Translations under genes and position numbers: made by a program
DNA from: Burkholderiaceae bacterium
GTDB taxonomy: Bacteria; Pseudomonadota; Gammaproteobacteria; Burkholderiales; Burkholderiaceae_E
DNA: 64,000 nucleotides
Assembly: GCA_023954045.1 (NCBI GenBank)
Contig: JAMLIR010000006.1
Location: 62,001 to 126,000, forward strand
Direction of reading: 5' to 3'
The notes under the pieces: generated by a model
Databases searched by the model: none
Told to the model about the DNA's origin: nothing
The model's input: the letters and a program-made list of their open reading frames with translations, nothing else
Shown here: positions 52,621 to 61,051 of the stretch, piece by piece
Layout of the letters: each line of letters starts with the position of its first letter
How positions within the stretch are numbered: the stretch's first letter is position 1

Positions 52621-53730
52621 TCAGCGCCCGACGATCGGCGGCGGGTTGGCCCGGATCTGCGCCTCGGTCAGAGAGTGGAAGCTGACCATCTGCCAATCGT
52701 TGGTGAGGTACTTGAACCGGTTGAATCCCATCGGACCATTGGTCTTGAAGTTGTCCCACTGCGCATCGGCGGTGATCCACCAATCGCCCGCGGTATCCGC
52801 GAGCAAGCGCGCATCGGCGCGGTCATCGGGGCCGTTCGGATCGTGCAGGATCTTGCGCGCGAAGTACGCGGTGGCGAACCCGACGTAGCCGGACGGCACC
52901 GTGGCCCTCGGTCCGAAGAAGTGCCAGTGCCACTCGTCGAACTGGTAAGACGACGAACTCGGCGCGTTCATGTTGACGTAGCGTGCCGACTTGCCGCCAC
53001 CGTTGCTCGACTCGTCACGGAAAGCGTTCTCGGAGGTGGTCTGCTCACCCGCCCAACTCGAGTGATACATGTAGCCGCCCGGGCTGGCCGCGTAACTGCC
53101 GCGCACCCACTGCCCGTTGCTCATGAGCCACCACAGTTGCATGTCGCGGACCTGCACGCGCGTGTTCGGTGCCCGGTTGCCCGTGTACGGCCCTGCGACG
53201 CGCCAGGGAACGGGCGGATTGGCGCCGTTCGGATGATTGGTGTCGGCCATGATCACGCCCCAGGGCCCAGCCGTAGTCCAGCCGTCGGGCTTGGCGTAGG
53301 TCTTGGGATACTCCCAGTTGCTACCCCATCCCCTGAGCCATTGAAGTGACCGCACGGGCCCGTCGTGCCAAAGCTTCATGTCGTTGACAAGCGTGTCGAC
53401 CCAGTTTGCGCTCGTCGTACCCGCGCTCGTCGTACCCGCGCTCGTCGTACCCGCGCTCGTCGTACCCGCGCTCGTCGTGTCACCTTTGGTGGGCGCCGCA
53501 GCGGCGGTTGGTATCACGTTCGAATTGACGACGTTACTGGGCGCAGCGTTGGCTGACGAAACGAGCGAATCCGATCCAAGGGTTGCGCTGCCGTCGGACC
53601 CGCCGCAAGCCGTGAGAGCGAGCGAGATCAGGCAGACGGCCAACAGCCCGAGACCTCTCCGCGCTCGCGGGAGATCCTGCCGCGGGCCGACAGAGGAGGC
53701 GTGCTTGAAAGCGTGCTGGCTCTTGAGCAT
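52621..53730 (-). CDS. Trp-rich lipoprotein of unknown function with TTSAG repeats
   Basis: This 369-residue protein has an N-terminal signal and lipobox (LISLALTAC, Cys42) after a positively charged leader. A low-complexity region includes four exact TTSAG repeats plus a fifth variant (TTSAN). The remaining 230 residues form a tryptophan- and aromatic-rich domain (VNDMKLWHDGPVRSLQWLRG, QLWWLMSNGQW, DEWHWHFFGP, GDWWITADAQWDNF). I do not recognise this domain. Aromatic richness and exopolysaccharide context suggest sugar binding or a carbohydrate-active role, but no catalytic motif can be named. ATG 53730 places the leader and lipobox well; the frame extends to 53991 without signal character. 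A decayed copy lies inverted at 49690-49882. Confidence 0.7.
   Translation of the reverse strand: MLKSQHAFKHASSVGPRQDLPRARRGLGLLAVCLISLALTACGGSDGSATLGSDSLVSSANAAPSNVVNSNVIPTAAAAPTKGDTTSAGTTSAGTTSAGTTSAGTTSANWVDTLVNDMKLWHDGPVRSLQWLRGWGSNWEYPKTYAKPDGWTTAGPWGVIMADTNHPNGANPPVPWRVAGPYTGNRAPNTRVQVRDMQLWWLMSNGQWVRGSYAASPGGYMYHSSWAGEQTTSENAFRDESSNGGGKSARYVNMNAPSSSSYQFDEWHWHFFGPRATVPSGYVGFATAYFARKILHDPNGPDDRADARLLADTAGDWWITADAQWDNFKTNGPMGFNRFKYLTNDWQMVSFHSLTEAQIRANPPPIVGR
53408..53479 (-). repeat. 15-bp tandem repeat encoding TTSAG
   Basis: Four exact head-to-tail copies of a 15-bp unit are followed by a truncated fifth, in frame within the linker of the lipoprotein gene. The copy number could vary by slippage without breaking the frame. 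Confidence 0.95.
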
Positions 53731-54504
53731 TGTCTGATTCCCCGAGAGTGCGTTGAGTGTCAGAGCACCGGAACGAGCCGCGTGGCCTCGGAGGGCGCTC
53801 GATGACGTGATGAATATCACGGAACCCGCATCGACAAACCGGCGCACCGGCGATGTCACCGACGCACGGTCGACCCAAGCAGACGAATGCCGATGGTCAG
53901 CACGTCGTAGAGGGTCGATAGCCCCGAGTTCACGGGACTGCGCGTTCGCGGAACGAGGCGAGAAGAACAGTGGAGATAGTGAGATCGGCATTCAGGAGGA
54001 AGTTGAGATAGCCATCGGGCCGGCAATTCTATGGACGCGTGCGCACAGGGGCCGGTGCACAGCCTTACGCTTCCGCAAGGCCCCGAAACGGGGCATCGAG
54101 GATCACGCTCCCCTGACCTTGCGGGCACAAGATCAAGGTGGAAACGCCTGTGCCGCACGGATGACGACAGACACCATTTCGCGTTGAGCGCGACCCTCGA
54201 TGACGCGCGATCGATTGATCGGCGGTCAACGAATTGCAGGCGCAAGAATCGCTTGAGGTCCGTTGCTCCAGGCCTGCGCACCGTTCCGTACAGCGCTGGC
54301 GGTGTGGAGCCGTGTTGAGAGCAACTGTCTCCGTTGATCGCCGGTGGCGGAGGCCTGGCATCGCCCGGACGAACTACATCTGCATTCGCCCGAGTTGGAG
54401 GTTCGCGCCGAAGAGGACCATCGATGACGGCCGCTCCAGATCAGAGAGCCGCGACGAAAGCGGCAAGCGGAACAATGGAATGGCGAACTGGCGCGAACCT
54501 GCGG
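53731..54504. other. 774-bp gap without a recognisable gene
   Basis: I see no convincing coding sequence on either strand, and base composition is less GC-rich than in flanking genes. On the minus strand, about 54016-53856 reads a hydrophobic, protein-like stretch split over two frames (NFLLNADLTISTVLLASFRE, then STLYDVLTIGIRLLG). This might be a decayed gene end. The part near 53731 should contain the promoter of the lipoprotein gene. Confidence 0.4.
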
Positions 54505-55182
54505 CTATCGCGCCGCGCCGGTCAACTCGAGCAGGCGCCTGCGGTAGACCAGGTAGCCCAGTTCGTGGCCGAGATCCCCGATCAGGCGCCCGTCGCCGGA
54601 GTCGAACCAACGCATCAGCCGGCGAGGGTTCGACTCCGACTCGAAGTAGCGATGAAGGGGCAGGTAGTTCGATCCGAACTCGGCGGAAGCGCGGCGCTCC
54701 AGGTCCAGTTGCCGCGCCGTTTGCTCCTCGGTGAATGCATTGACCGGCTGCTGGCCACCGATGATGCAGAGCGATCCGCTTTTCGAGCAGGCAGCCAGGA
54801 TTCGGCGGTACGCCTGCAGCAGCGCGTCGACCGAGGTGCCGCTCTCGATGTCGGTGATCGGATAGTGAATCAATGCGATGCTTCGCTGACCCGCCGCCAG
54901 CCGCTCGGCGATTCCCGCAGTCGCCGCCAGAAGCCGGCCGTCGTCCTCGGCGATCACTTCCAGGCGCACGTCGCCACCGCACACCCGCTGGAAGAACGTC
55001 TTCATCCGCGTCGCGAGATCGTTGCTTCCCGGATCGCGCACGCCCTCCGCGAGCACTTGTGAGCCGCCGAAGATATACGCTGGCCGCTCGCAGGGCAGGG
55101 TTGGTTTGATCGGGGCGGCGGACGCGAAATCGAGGGCCGCCGCGAGCAGCAGCGCGGGAAGGTACTTAAAGACGGATCTCAT
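54505..55182 (-). CDS. Secreted SGNH-like protein with atypical block I
   Basis: This 225-residue protein has a signal peptide (about 1-22, ending FASAA). It shows an SGNH-like pattern: AYIFGGSQVLAEGV in place of GDSL, SIALIHYPITDIESGTS in the block III position, and a terminal DLGHELGYLVY supplying Asp/His. Ser is kept but the GDS aspartate is Gly, so activity is uncertain. The ATG at 55182 lies inside the 3' end of the upstream acyltransferase gene (17-base overlap), which indicates coupling. By analogy with acyltransferase plus SGNH pairs, it may complete O-acylation of a glycan in the periplasm. Confidence 0.6.
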   Translation of the reverse strand: MRSVFKYLPALLLAAALDFASAAPIKPTLPCERPAYIFGGSQVLAEGVRDPGSNDLATRMKTFFQRVCGGDVRLEVIAEDDGRLLAATAGIAERLAAGQRSIALIHYPITDIESGTSVDALLQAYRRILAACSKSGSLCIIGGQQPVNAFTEEQTARQLDLERRASAEFGSNYLPLHRYFESESNPRRLMRWFDSGDGRLIGDLGHELGYLVYRRRLLELTGAAR

Positions 55183-56215
55183 ATCGGCGAAGCAGCCAGG
55201 CAATGACGAACGACGCCACCAGCGAGATTCCGAAGATCGTCAGCGAAAAGGCAAGCGACTCCCAGAACGAAAAAAAGATCGGGGGCATCCTGACCTGCAG
55301 CGACCGTGTGAACAGGGCGGTCGCGAAGACCGTCACGACGATGGTGAGCGGAACCTGGATGATGTATGGAACGAACAGGTAGTTCCCCCAACCAGGCGGA
55401 TTTACGACTCTGCAGATCGCGTTGGCCAGCGCCTTGAACAGCATGTAACAGGCGACCCCGTAGACGATGCGCAGCACGACGTCGATCGCCGGGTAGGCCG
55501 GATAACCGAAGTCGTCCAGCCAGGTGCGAAGCAGGAACGCTGTCGCAGCGATCGCGATCGCGACGGCCGTGTTCATCTGGCGGCCGTGCAGTTCCGCGCC
55601 GATCGCCATGCACACGAACGCGAGGCTGACGGTTTGAAGAATGTACGGCGAGATCAGCGGCGTGTACCCGGGAAACATGACGAACAGCAGGCAGCAGAGA
55701 AAGGTCCAGAACACCCCCCGGCGATCGAGGCTGAGCAGCAGCGGCCCGGCGATGGCATAGGCGACGAAGAACCACAGGTTGGTGTCGTACAGCGCCTTGT
55801 AGAAGTGCTGGTTCACCGTATCGACCTGGCCACCCTTGGCGGCGATGTACAGCATGTCGAAGGCCGCCAGCGCGGCCGCCGCAATGACGAGCTTGAGCAG
55901 GTTGCTCGGCAGCACGACCCGGCCGGGTGACAGCATCTTCCTCTTCAGCACCGCGCCGGCGATCAGGAAGAATCCGACCGCTCCGAAATCGCGCAGCGTC
56001 TGCAACCAGACCACCCACGCACGCTCGTCGAGGAACTGGTACTCGACGGGCACGGTGTGGTTGAACAGGATCGACGAAAAGAAGACGATCCGAAGCCAGG
56101 GGGCGAGCACCCGTTCTCTGGAGATGTCGAAGGGCTTCAGCAGCGGTCCGAACCACAAGGCGGAGTTGCCCCGGTTCCTCGAAAGCGTCGCAGTATCCGT
56201 GTTTCGGTCCGCCAA
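55166..56215 (-). CDS. Acyltransferase 3 family membrane protein
   Basis: This 349-residue protein has about ten transmembrane helices and Acyl_transf_3 features: PWLRIVFFSSILFNHTVPVE with the expected helix-1 histidine, then LRDFGAVGFFLIAGAVLKRKM and LWFFVAYAIAGPLLL. The start is uncertain. The frame opens only at 56218, and TTG 56215, preceded by GGGGG, is the best candidate; a GTG at about residue 36 would shorten the protein. It overlaps the SGNH-like gene, forming a second acylation pair in the window. Its target is probably the exported polysaccharide. Confidence 0.7.
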   Translation of the reverse strand: MADRNTDTATLSRNRGNSALWFGPLLKPFDISRERVLAPWLRIVFFSSILFNHTVPVEYQFLDERAWVVWLQTLRDFGAVGFFLIAGAVLKRKMLSPGRVVLPSNLLKLVIAAAALAAFDMLYIAAKGGQVDTVNQHFYKALYDTNLWFFVAYAIAGPLLLSLDRRGVFWTFLCCLLFVMFPGYTPLISPYILQTVSLAFVCMAIGAELHGRQMNTAVAIAIAATAFLLRTWLDDFGYPAYPAIDVVLRIVYGVACYMLFKALANAICRVVNPPGWGNYLFVPYIIQVPLTIVVTVFATALFTRSLQVRMPPIFFSFWESLAFSLTIFGISLVASFVIAWLLRRYEIRL

Positions 56216-56404
56216 AAGTCATACCCCCAGTGCCGAACGCCCGGGCCGTGGCCCTGAACAGGACTCCCCGGACGAATGCGCAAGCCTACCATCGCGCCAG
56301 ACCGAGCTCCGTGAGCAAGTTGGCTCGAGACTCCCTGGCCCGCTGCTAGAATCCTGCGAACTTTGCATGCCGGCGGCGGGCGTCGCGTTCTGTCCGATCA
56401 ATCC

Positions 56405-59400
56405 ATGAGTTGCGGTCGCATCATTCGCAGCGCGCTTGCCGCGGCATTCATCGCCACGCTGATCAGCGCCTGCGGGAGCGGGTCGGGGACCGCCCCGGCG
56501 CCTGCACCAACGCCGACGCCCACGCCGACGCCGACGCCCGAACCCACGCCGACGCCCACGCCCGAACCCACGCCGACGCCCACACCTTCGCCGACGATCG
56601 GAATGGTCGCCGGCGACGACATCGTGAATGCCGCCGAGGCGAGCGCCGGCATCGTCGTGACCGGCGCGACGGAACCGGGTTCCACGGTGACAGTCAGCTG
56701 GGGTTCGACGAGCAAGATGGTCACCGCGCTCGGCTCGGGCGAGTGGTCGGCCGAATTCGCGGCCGCGGAACTGCCTCCCGACGACGCTGCGACGACGATC
56801 AGCGCCACCGCCGATGCGGCAGGCAACGTCAGCCCGGCAGGCACGCGCAGCGTGGCGATAGACCGTTCCGTCCCGGCCGTGACCATCGCCGACCTGCTGG
56901 ACGACGTCGCGCCCGATACCGGTTCGGTCGCGAACGGCGGGACGACCGACGACAACGCGCCGACCCTGGTATTGAGCTTCAGCGAGGTGTTCGGCGCGAA
57001 GGCGACAGTCGAGATCTTCAGGGACGGCACGTCGATCGGGTTCGCCGCGGCCACGAATTCGACCACCGCGAACTTCACCGACACCACTGCCCCGTCCGAC
57101 GGCTTCCACGAGTACTCGGCCCGGATGACCGATGCGGCAGGCAATACGAGCAGCATCGCAACCCGCAGCGTCGTCATCGACACCTCGGTCGCGCCGCCGC
57201 CGCCCCCCCCTCCGCCGCCGCCGCCGCCCCCTCCGGTGAGCCTCTCGATCACTTCGCTGTCGTCGCGCCCCGACATCGTCACCGGCGGCGATGCCCTGCT
57301 GCAGGTCTCGCTCCCGACCGGCAAGGATCCGACGAAGATCACGGTCCAGCTGAACGGGCAGGACGTCACCGGCAAGTTCCGCGTGCAGCCCGACGGCACG
57401 ACGTTGCTCGGGCTGCTGGACAAGTCCGAGGCAAGGTACACGCTGCGCAACGGCGCGAACACGGTCGAAGCGTTCTACGACGGCGTTGCGTCCGGCAGCC
57501 TTGCGCTGACGAACTATCCGTCTTCCGGCCCGGTCTTTTCGGGCCCTCGCGAATCACCCTTCGTCTGCGAAACCGCGCAATTCGTGCTGCCCGACGGCAG
57601 CACGCTGGGTCCGCCGCTGAATTACGACAGCTGCGCGGCGTCCACGCGGACGCACTACGTCTACTGGTCGTCGTCGAAGAGGCGATTCCTTCCCACGGCG
57701 ACGCCGGGCCAGCTGCCAGCCGATGCGGCGACGATTACCGTCGAGGGCAGGCAGGTGCGCTTCGTCGTGCGCATCGAGACCGGCACGGTCAACCGCGCGA
57801 TCTATCAGCTGGCGATGCTGCACGATCCGTCTGCGGACCCCGCGCCTTCGGTCTTCGCCCGGTCCGCCGGCTGGAACGGAAAGCTCGTCTACAGTTTCGG
57901 CGGCGGCTGCAGCCAGGGCTGGTACCGGCAGGGCACGAAGATCGGCTGGGCGAGCTGGTTCTACGACGACGCCGGCGTCCTGCAGCGCGAGGAGTCGGTG
58001 CTCGACCAGGAGTTGCTCGGGCGCGGCTACGCGGTCGCGTCGTCGACGCTCAACGTTTTCGGGCAGAACTGCAACGAGGTCACCGCGGCCGAGACGATGG
58101 CGATGGTGAAGGAGCGCTTCATCGAGGCTTTCGGCGTGCCGCGCTTCACGATCGGCTGGGGCTGCTCGGGCGGCGCCTACCAGCAGCACCACATCGCCGA
58201 CAACTATCCGGGGCTGCTCGATGGCCTCGTCATCGGATGCAGCTACCCCGAGGTGAGCTTCACGACGGTGCACTACGTCGGCGATGCGCGCCTGCTGAAC
58301 CGCTATTTCAACGGCCAGTACTACGCCGTCCCTTCCTACAGCGACGCTCAGAAGCAGGCGATCAGCGGCCTGCTCGGCCTGGCGACGCTCCAGCGCATGG
58401 ACAACGAGACGGCCGACCGTATCGGAGCCGCCGATTGCCCGAGCGTGCTGCCATGGGAATTGCGCTACGACCTGAACAGCAATCCCGGCGGCGCCCGATG
58501 CGGCGTGTTCGACCACACGGTGAATGTCTGGGGCACGAGGCCGAATCCGCTGAAGCCGGCATACACGATCGCGATGCGGCCGCTGGACAACGTCGGCATC
58601 CAGTACGGCCTGAAGGCGCTGAACGACGGCGTCATCACGGTCGACGAGTTCCTCGATCTCAACGAGAAGGTCGGCGGCTTCGACTCGGACGGAAGACCGA
58701 CGGCCGCAACCGGTGTATTGCCGGCGCCGCGCTCGGTGGCCGATTCCGCGGCGCTCGCCACCGCCTACACCAGTGGCCGCATGTTGTATGGCGGCTGGGG
58801 TCTGAAGGACGTCCCGATCATCGACTACCGGCTGTACGAGGATCGCGTCGCGAACGGCACGTATCACCAGCGCTACAACTCGTTCATCGCCCGAGAGCGG
58901 CTGAAGAAGGCCAACGGCAGCGCGGCGAACCAGGTGATGCTGCTCGAAGGCAACGCCAGCTGGCCTTTCTCGAGCGAGAGTCCGCTCGTGCTGCACGCGC
59001 TCGAGCAGATGGACCTCTGGCTGTCGAACGTCGTCGCCGACACGTCGGCGGACCCGCTGTCGACGAAGGTGGTGCGCAACAAGCCTTCCACGCTGCGCGA
59101 GGGCTGCGTGCCGCCCGGATCGCAATTCCCGAACTTCGTCGCCGAGACGCTGACGATGGACTCGGGCTACTGCGCGAACGCGTCCCGCTTTCCGGCCGGC
59201 ATCGGCACGCGCGCGGTGGCCGGCGGCCCGACCGTCGCCGACATCGCCAAGTGCCAGCTGAAATCGGTCGCCACCGCGCTTTCGGACGGCACCTACGCGG
59301 CGACGTTCAGCACGAGCCAGCGAACGCGGCTGGCGAACGTCTTTCCGTCCGGCGTCTGCGACTGGACCAGGCGCGGCGTGGGCCAGCCTTCCGCGGCCGA

Positions 59401-59437
59401 GTACCGGTCGTTGCAGCCCTGGCAGCGCTTCGACTGA
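56405..59437 (+). CDS. Large lipoprotein with Ig domains and a DUF6351-like alpha/beta hydrolase domain
   Basis: This 1010-residue lipoprotein has its lipobox at LISACG (Cys23), followed by a PT/PE repeat linker (about 34-62). Two Ig-like domains follow (about 65-260), then a polyproline spacer (about 262-280). The last 720 residues resemble the DUF6351/tannase-like hydrolases, with FGGGCSQGWY and a nucleophile elbow GWGCSGGAYQ (Ser588). The second Ig domain is strikingly similar to the last Ig domain of the surface protein at 20611-24183. ATG 56405 is fixed by the signal peptide. The protein is probably displayed on the cell surface and hydrolyses an ester or polymer; the substrate is unknown. 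Its stop directly abuts the convergent glpK stop (TGATCA). Confidence 0.78.
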   Translation: MSCGRIIRSALAAAFIATLISACGSGSGTAPAPAPTPTPTPTPTPEPTPTPTPEPTPTPTPSPTIGMVAGDDIVNAAEASAGIVVTGATEPGSTVTVSWGSTSKMVTALGSGEWSAEFAAAELPPDDAATTISATADAAGNVSPAGTRSVAIDRSVPAVTIADLLDDVAPDTGSVANGGTTDDNAPTLVLSFSEVFGAKATVEIFRDGTSIGFAAATNSTTANFTDTTAPSDGFHEYSARMTDAAGNTSSIATRSVVIDTSVAPPPPPPPPPPPPPPVSLSITSLSSRPDIVTGGDALLQVSLPTGKDPTKITVQLNGQDVTGKFRVQPDGTTLLGLLDKSEARYTLRNGANTVEAFYDGVASGSLALTNYPSSGPVFSGPRESPFVCETAQFVLPDGSTLGPPLNYDSCAASTRTHYVYWSSSKRRFLPTATPGQLPADAATITVEGRQVRFVVRIETGTVNRAIYQLAMLHDPSADPAPSVFARSAGWNGKLVYSFGGGCSQGWYRQGTKIGWASWFYDDAGVLQREESVLDQELLGRGYAVASSTLNVFGQNCNEVTAAETMAMVKERFIEAFGVPRFTIGWGCSGGAYQQHHIADNYPGLLDGLVIGCSYPEVSFTTVHYVGDARLLNRYFNGQYYAVPSYSDAQKQAISGLLGLATLQRMDNETADRIGAADCPSVLPWELRYDLNSNPGGARCGVFDHTVNVWGTRPNPLKPAYTIAMRPLDNVGIQYGLKALNDGVITVDEFLDLNEKVGGFDSDGRPTAATGVLPAPRSVADSAALATAYTSGRMLYGGWGLKDVPIIDYRLYEDRVANGTYHQRYNSFIARERLKKANGSAANQVMLLEGNASWPFSSESPLVLHALEQMDLWLSNVVADTSADPLSTKVVRNKPSTLREGCVPPGSQFPNFVAETLTMDSGYCANASRFPAGIGTRAVAGGPTVADIAKCQLKSVATALSDGTYAATFSTSQRTRLANVFPSGVCDWTRRGVGQPSAAEYRSLQPWQRFD
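56500..56595 (+). repeat. Low-complexity repeat encoding a PTPTPE linker
   Basis: Short tandem units built on ACGCCGACGCCC encode PTPTPT blocks separated by PEPT. They form an extended, probably flexible spacer between the lipidated N-terminus and the first Ig domain. Confidence 0.85.
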
Positions 59438-60919
59438 TCACGCGGCGACTGCCTGCCGCACCGCCCGTTCCCAGCCTGCCATCAGCGCCTGCGCCCGATC
59501 CCGACTCATCGTCGGCACGAAGCGCCGCTCGGCGCGCCACAGGCGCGACAGGTCGTCGACGCCGCGGTGGACGCCGCAGGCCAAGCCAGCCAGCCACGCA
59601 GCCCCCAGCGCCGTGGTCTCGATGACCGCGGGCCGAACCACAGGGATGCCCAGCAGGTCGGCCTGGAACTGCATCAGCAGGTCGTTGGCGGCTGCGCCGC
59701 CGTCGACGCGCAACTCGGCGAGCGGCGTGCCCGCGTCGCGCCCCATCGCACCGAGCAGTGCCGCGCTCTGGTAGGCAATCGCATCGAGGGCGGCGCGCGC
59801 CACGTGCGCTACCGTGCTGCCGCGCGTCAGGCCGGTGATCGTGCCGCGTGCGTCGGGCTGCCAGTAGGGTGCGCCCAGGCCGGTGAACGCCGGCACGAAG
59901 ACCACGCCGCCCGCATCCGGCACCGACGCCGCGAGCGCCTCCACGTCGGAGGACTTCTCGATCGCCTTCAGGCCGTCGCGCAGCCACTGGACCACCGCGC
60001 CGCCGACGAAGACGCTGCCCTCCAGCGCGTACTGCCTGGCCTGCGCGGGCTGCGCGGCCGCGGTGGCGACCAGCCCGTTGCGCGAGGGCTCGAAACGGCT
60101 GCCGGTGTGCATCAGCATGAAGCAGCCGGTGCCATAGGTGTTCTTCGCCATGCCGGGCTCGAAGCACGCCTGGCCGAACAGCGCCGCCTGCTGGTCGCCG
60201 GCGATGCCTCCGATCGGCAGCGGCGCGCCGAGCACCTCGGCATCGGTGAGGCCGAAGCGATGGCTGGACGGCAGGACCTCGGGCAGCAGCGCGGCCGGCA
60301 GGTCGAGCGCCGCGAGCAGTTCGTCGTCCCAGCAGCCGCGGCGCACGTCGTAGAGCATCGTGCGCGACGCATTGGTCACGTCGGTGACGTGCAGCCGCCC
60401 GCCGGTGAGCTGCCAGACGAGCCAGCTGTCGATGGTGCCGAACGCGAGCTCACCGCGCTGCGCCGCGACCCGCGCGCCGGGCACGTTGTCGAGCAGCCAG
60501 CGGATCTTGGTGGCCGAGAAATACGCATCGATGACGAGGCCGGTGCGCGCCGCGACGACCTCGGCCAGCCCCGCTTCGCGCAGCTGCCGGCAGATCGGCT
60601 CGGTGCGCCGGTCCTGCCAGACGATCGCATTGTGGATCGGCCGGCCGGTGGCCCGCTCCCAGATCACCGTCGTCTCGCGCTGGTTCGTGATGCCGATCCC
60701 GGCGACCGAGCGTGCTTCGAGCCCGGCGGCGGCCAGCGCCTCGCGCGCGGTGGCGAGCTGCGTGTTCCAGATTTCCATCGGGTCGTGCTCGACCCAGCCG
60801 GGCTGCGGGAAGACCTGGTGGAACTCGCGTTGCACCATCGACACGATGCGGCCGTCCGCGTCGAAGACGATGCTGCGCGAGCTGGAGGTGCCCTGGTCGA
60901 GCGCCAGTAGTAAGCTCAT
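59438..60919 (-). CDS. glpK: Glycerol kinase
   Basis: This 493-residue FGGY-family kinase phosphorylates glycerol to glycerol-3-phosphate with ATP in the cytoplasm. Signatures are [17 protein letters not shown] at the N-terminus, [71 protein letters not shown] and [20 protein letters not shown]. The length is close to E. coli GlpK. ATG 60919 is fixed by the signature; the long frame upstream is spurious. It is divergent from the aldehyde dehydrogenase gene across 132 bp. No glpF or glpD is adjacent in the window. Confidence 0.95.
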   Translation of the reverse strand: MSLLLALDQGTSSSRSIVFDADGRIVSMVQREFHQVFPQPGWVEHDPMEIWNTQLATAREALAAAGLEARSVAGIGITNQRETTVIWERATGRPIHNAIVWQDRRTEPICRQLREAGLAEVVAARTGLVIDAYFSATKIRWLLDNVPGARVAAQRGELAFGTIDSWLVWQLTGGRLHVTDVTNASRTMLYDVRRGCWDDELLAALDLPAALLPEVLPSSHRFGLTDAEVLGAPLPIGGIAGDQQAALFGQACFEPGMAKNTYGTGCFMLMHTGSRFEPSRNGLVATAAAQPAQARQYALEGSVFVGGAVVQWLRDGLKAIEKSSDVEALAASVPDAGGVVFVPAFTGLGAPYWQPDARGTITGLTRGSTVAHVARAALDAIAYQSAALLGAMGRDAGTPLAELRVDGGAAANDLLMQFQADLLGIPVVRPAVIETTALGAAWLAGLACGVHRGVDDLSRLWRAERRFVPTMSRDRAQALMAGWERAVRQAVAA

Positions 60920-61051
60920 TGCGGGTTGCCTCGGTTCGTGGCGCCGTGCCAGCCGATGATACCGTGCGGGCGGCACACGATTGGAGGCCTTTCTCCACCT
61001 GGCGCGGCTATCCTCTTGCATCGACCGCCACGCCGCGACGGCAGGTTCCAG

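Noticed and set aside
53408..53479. Short 15-bp direct repeats as a possible CRISPR or plasmid iteron array
   Set aside because: The units are contiguous without spacers, lie in frame inside a lipoprotein gene and encode a TTSAG linker.
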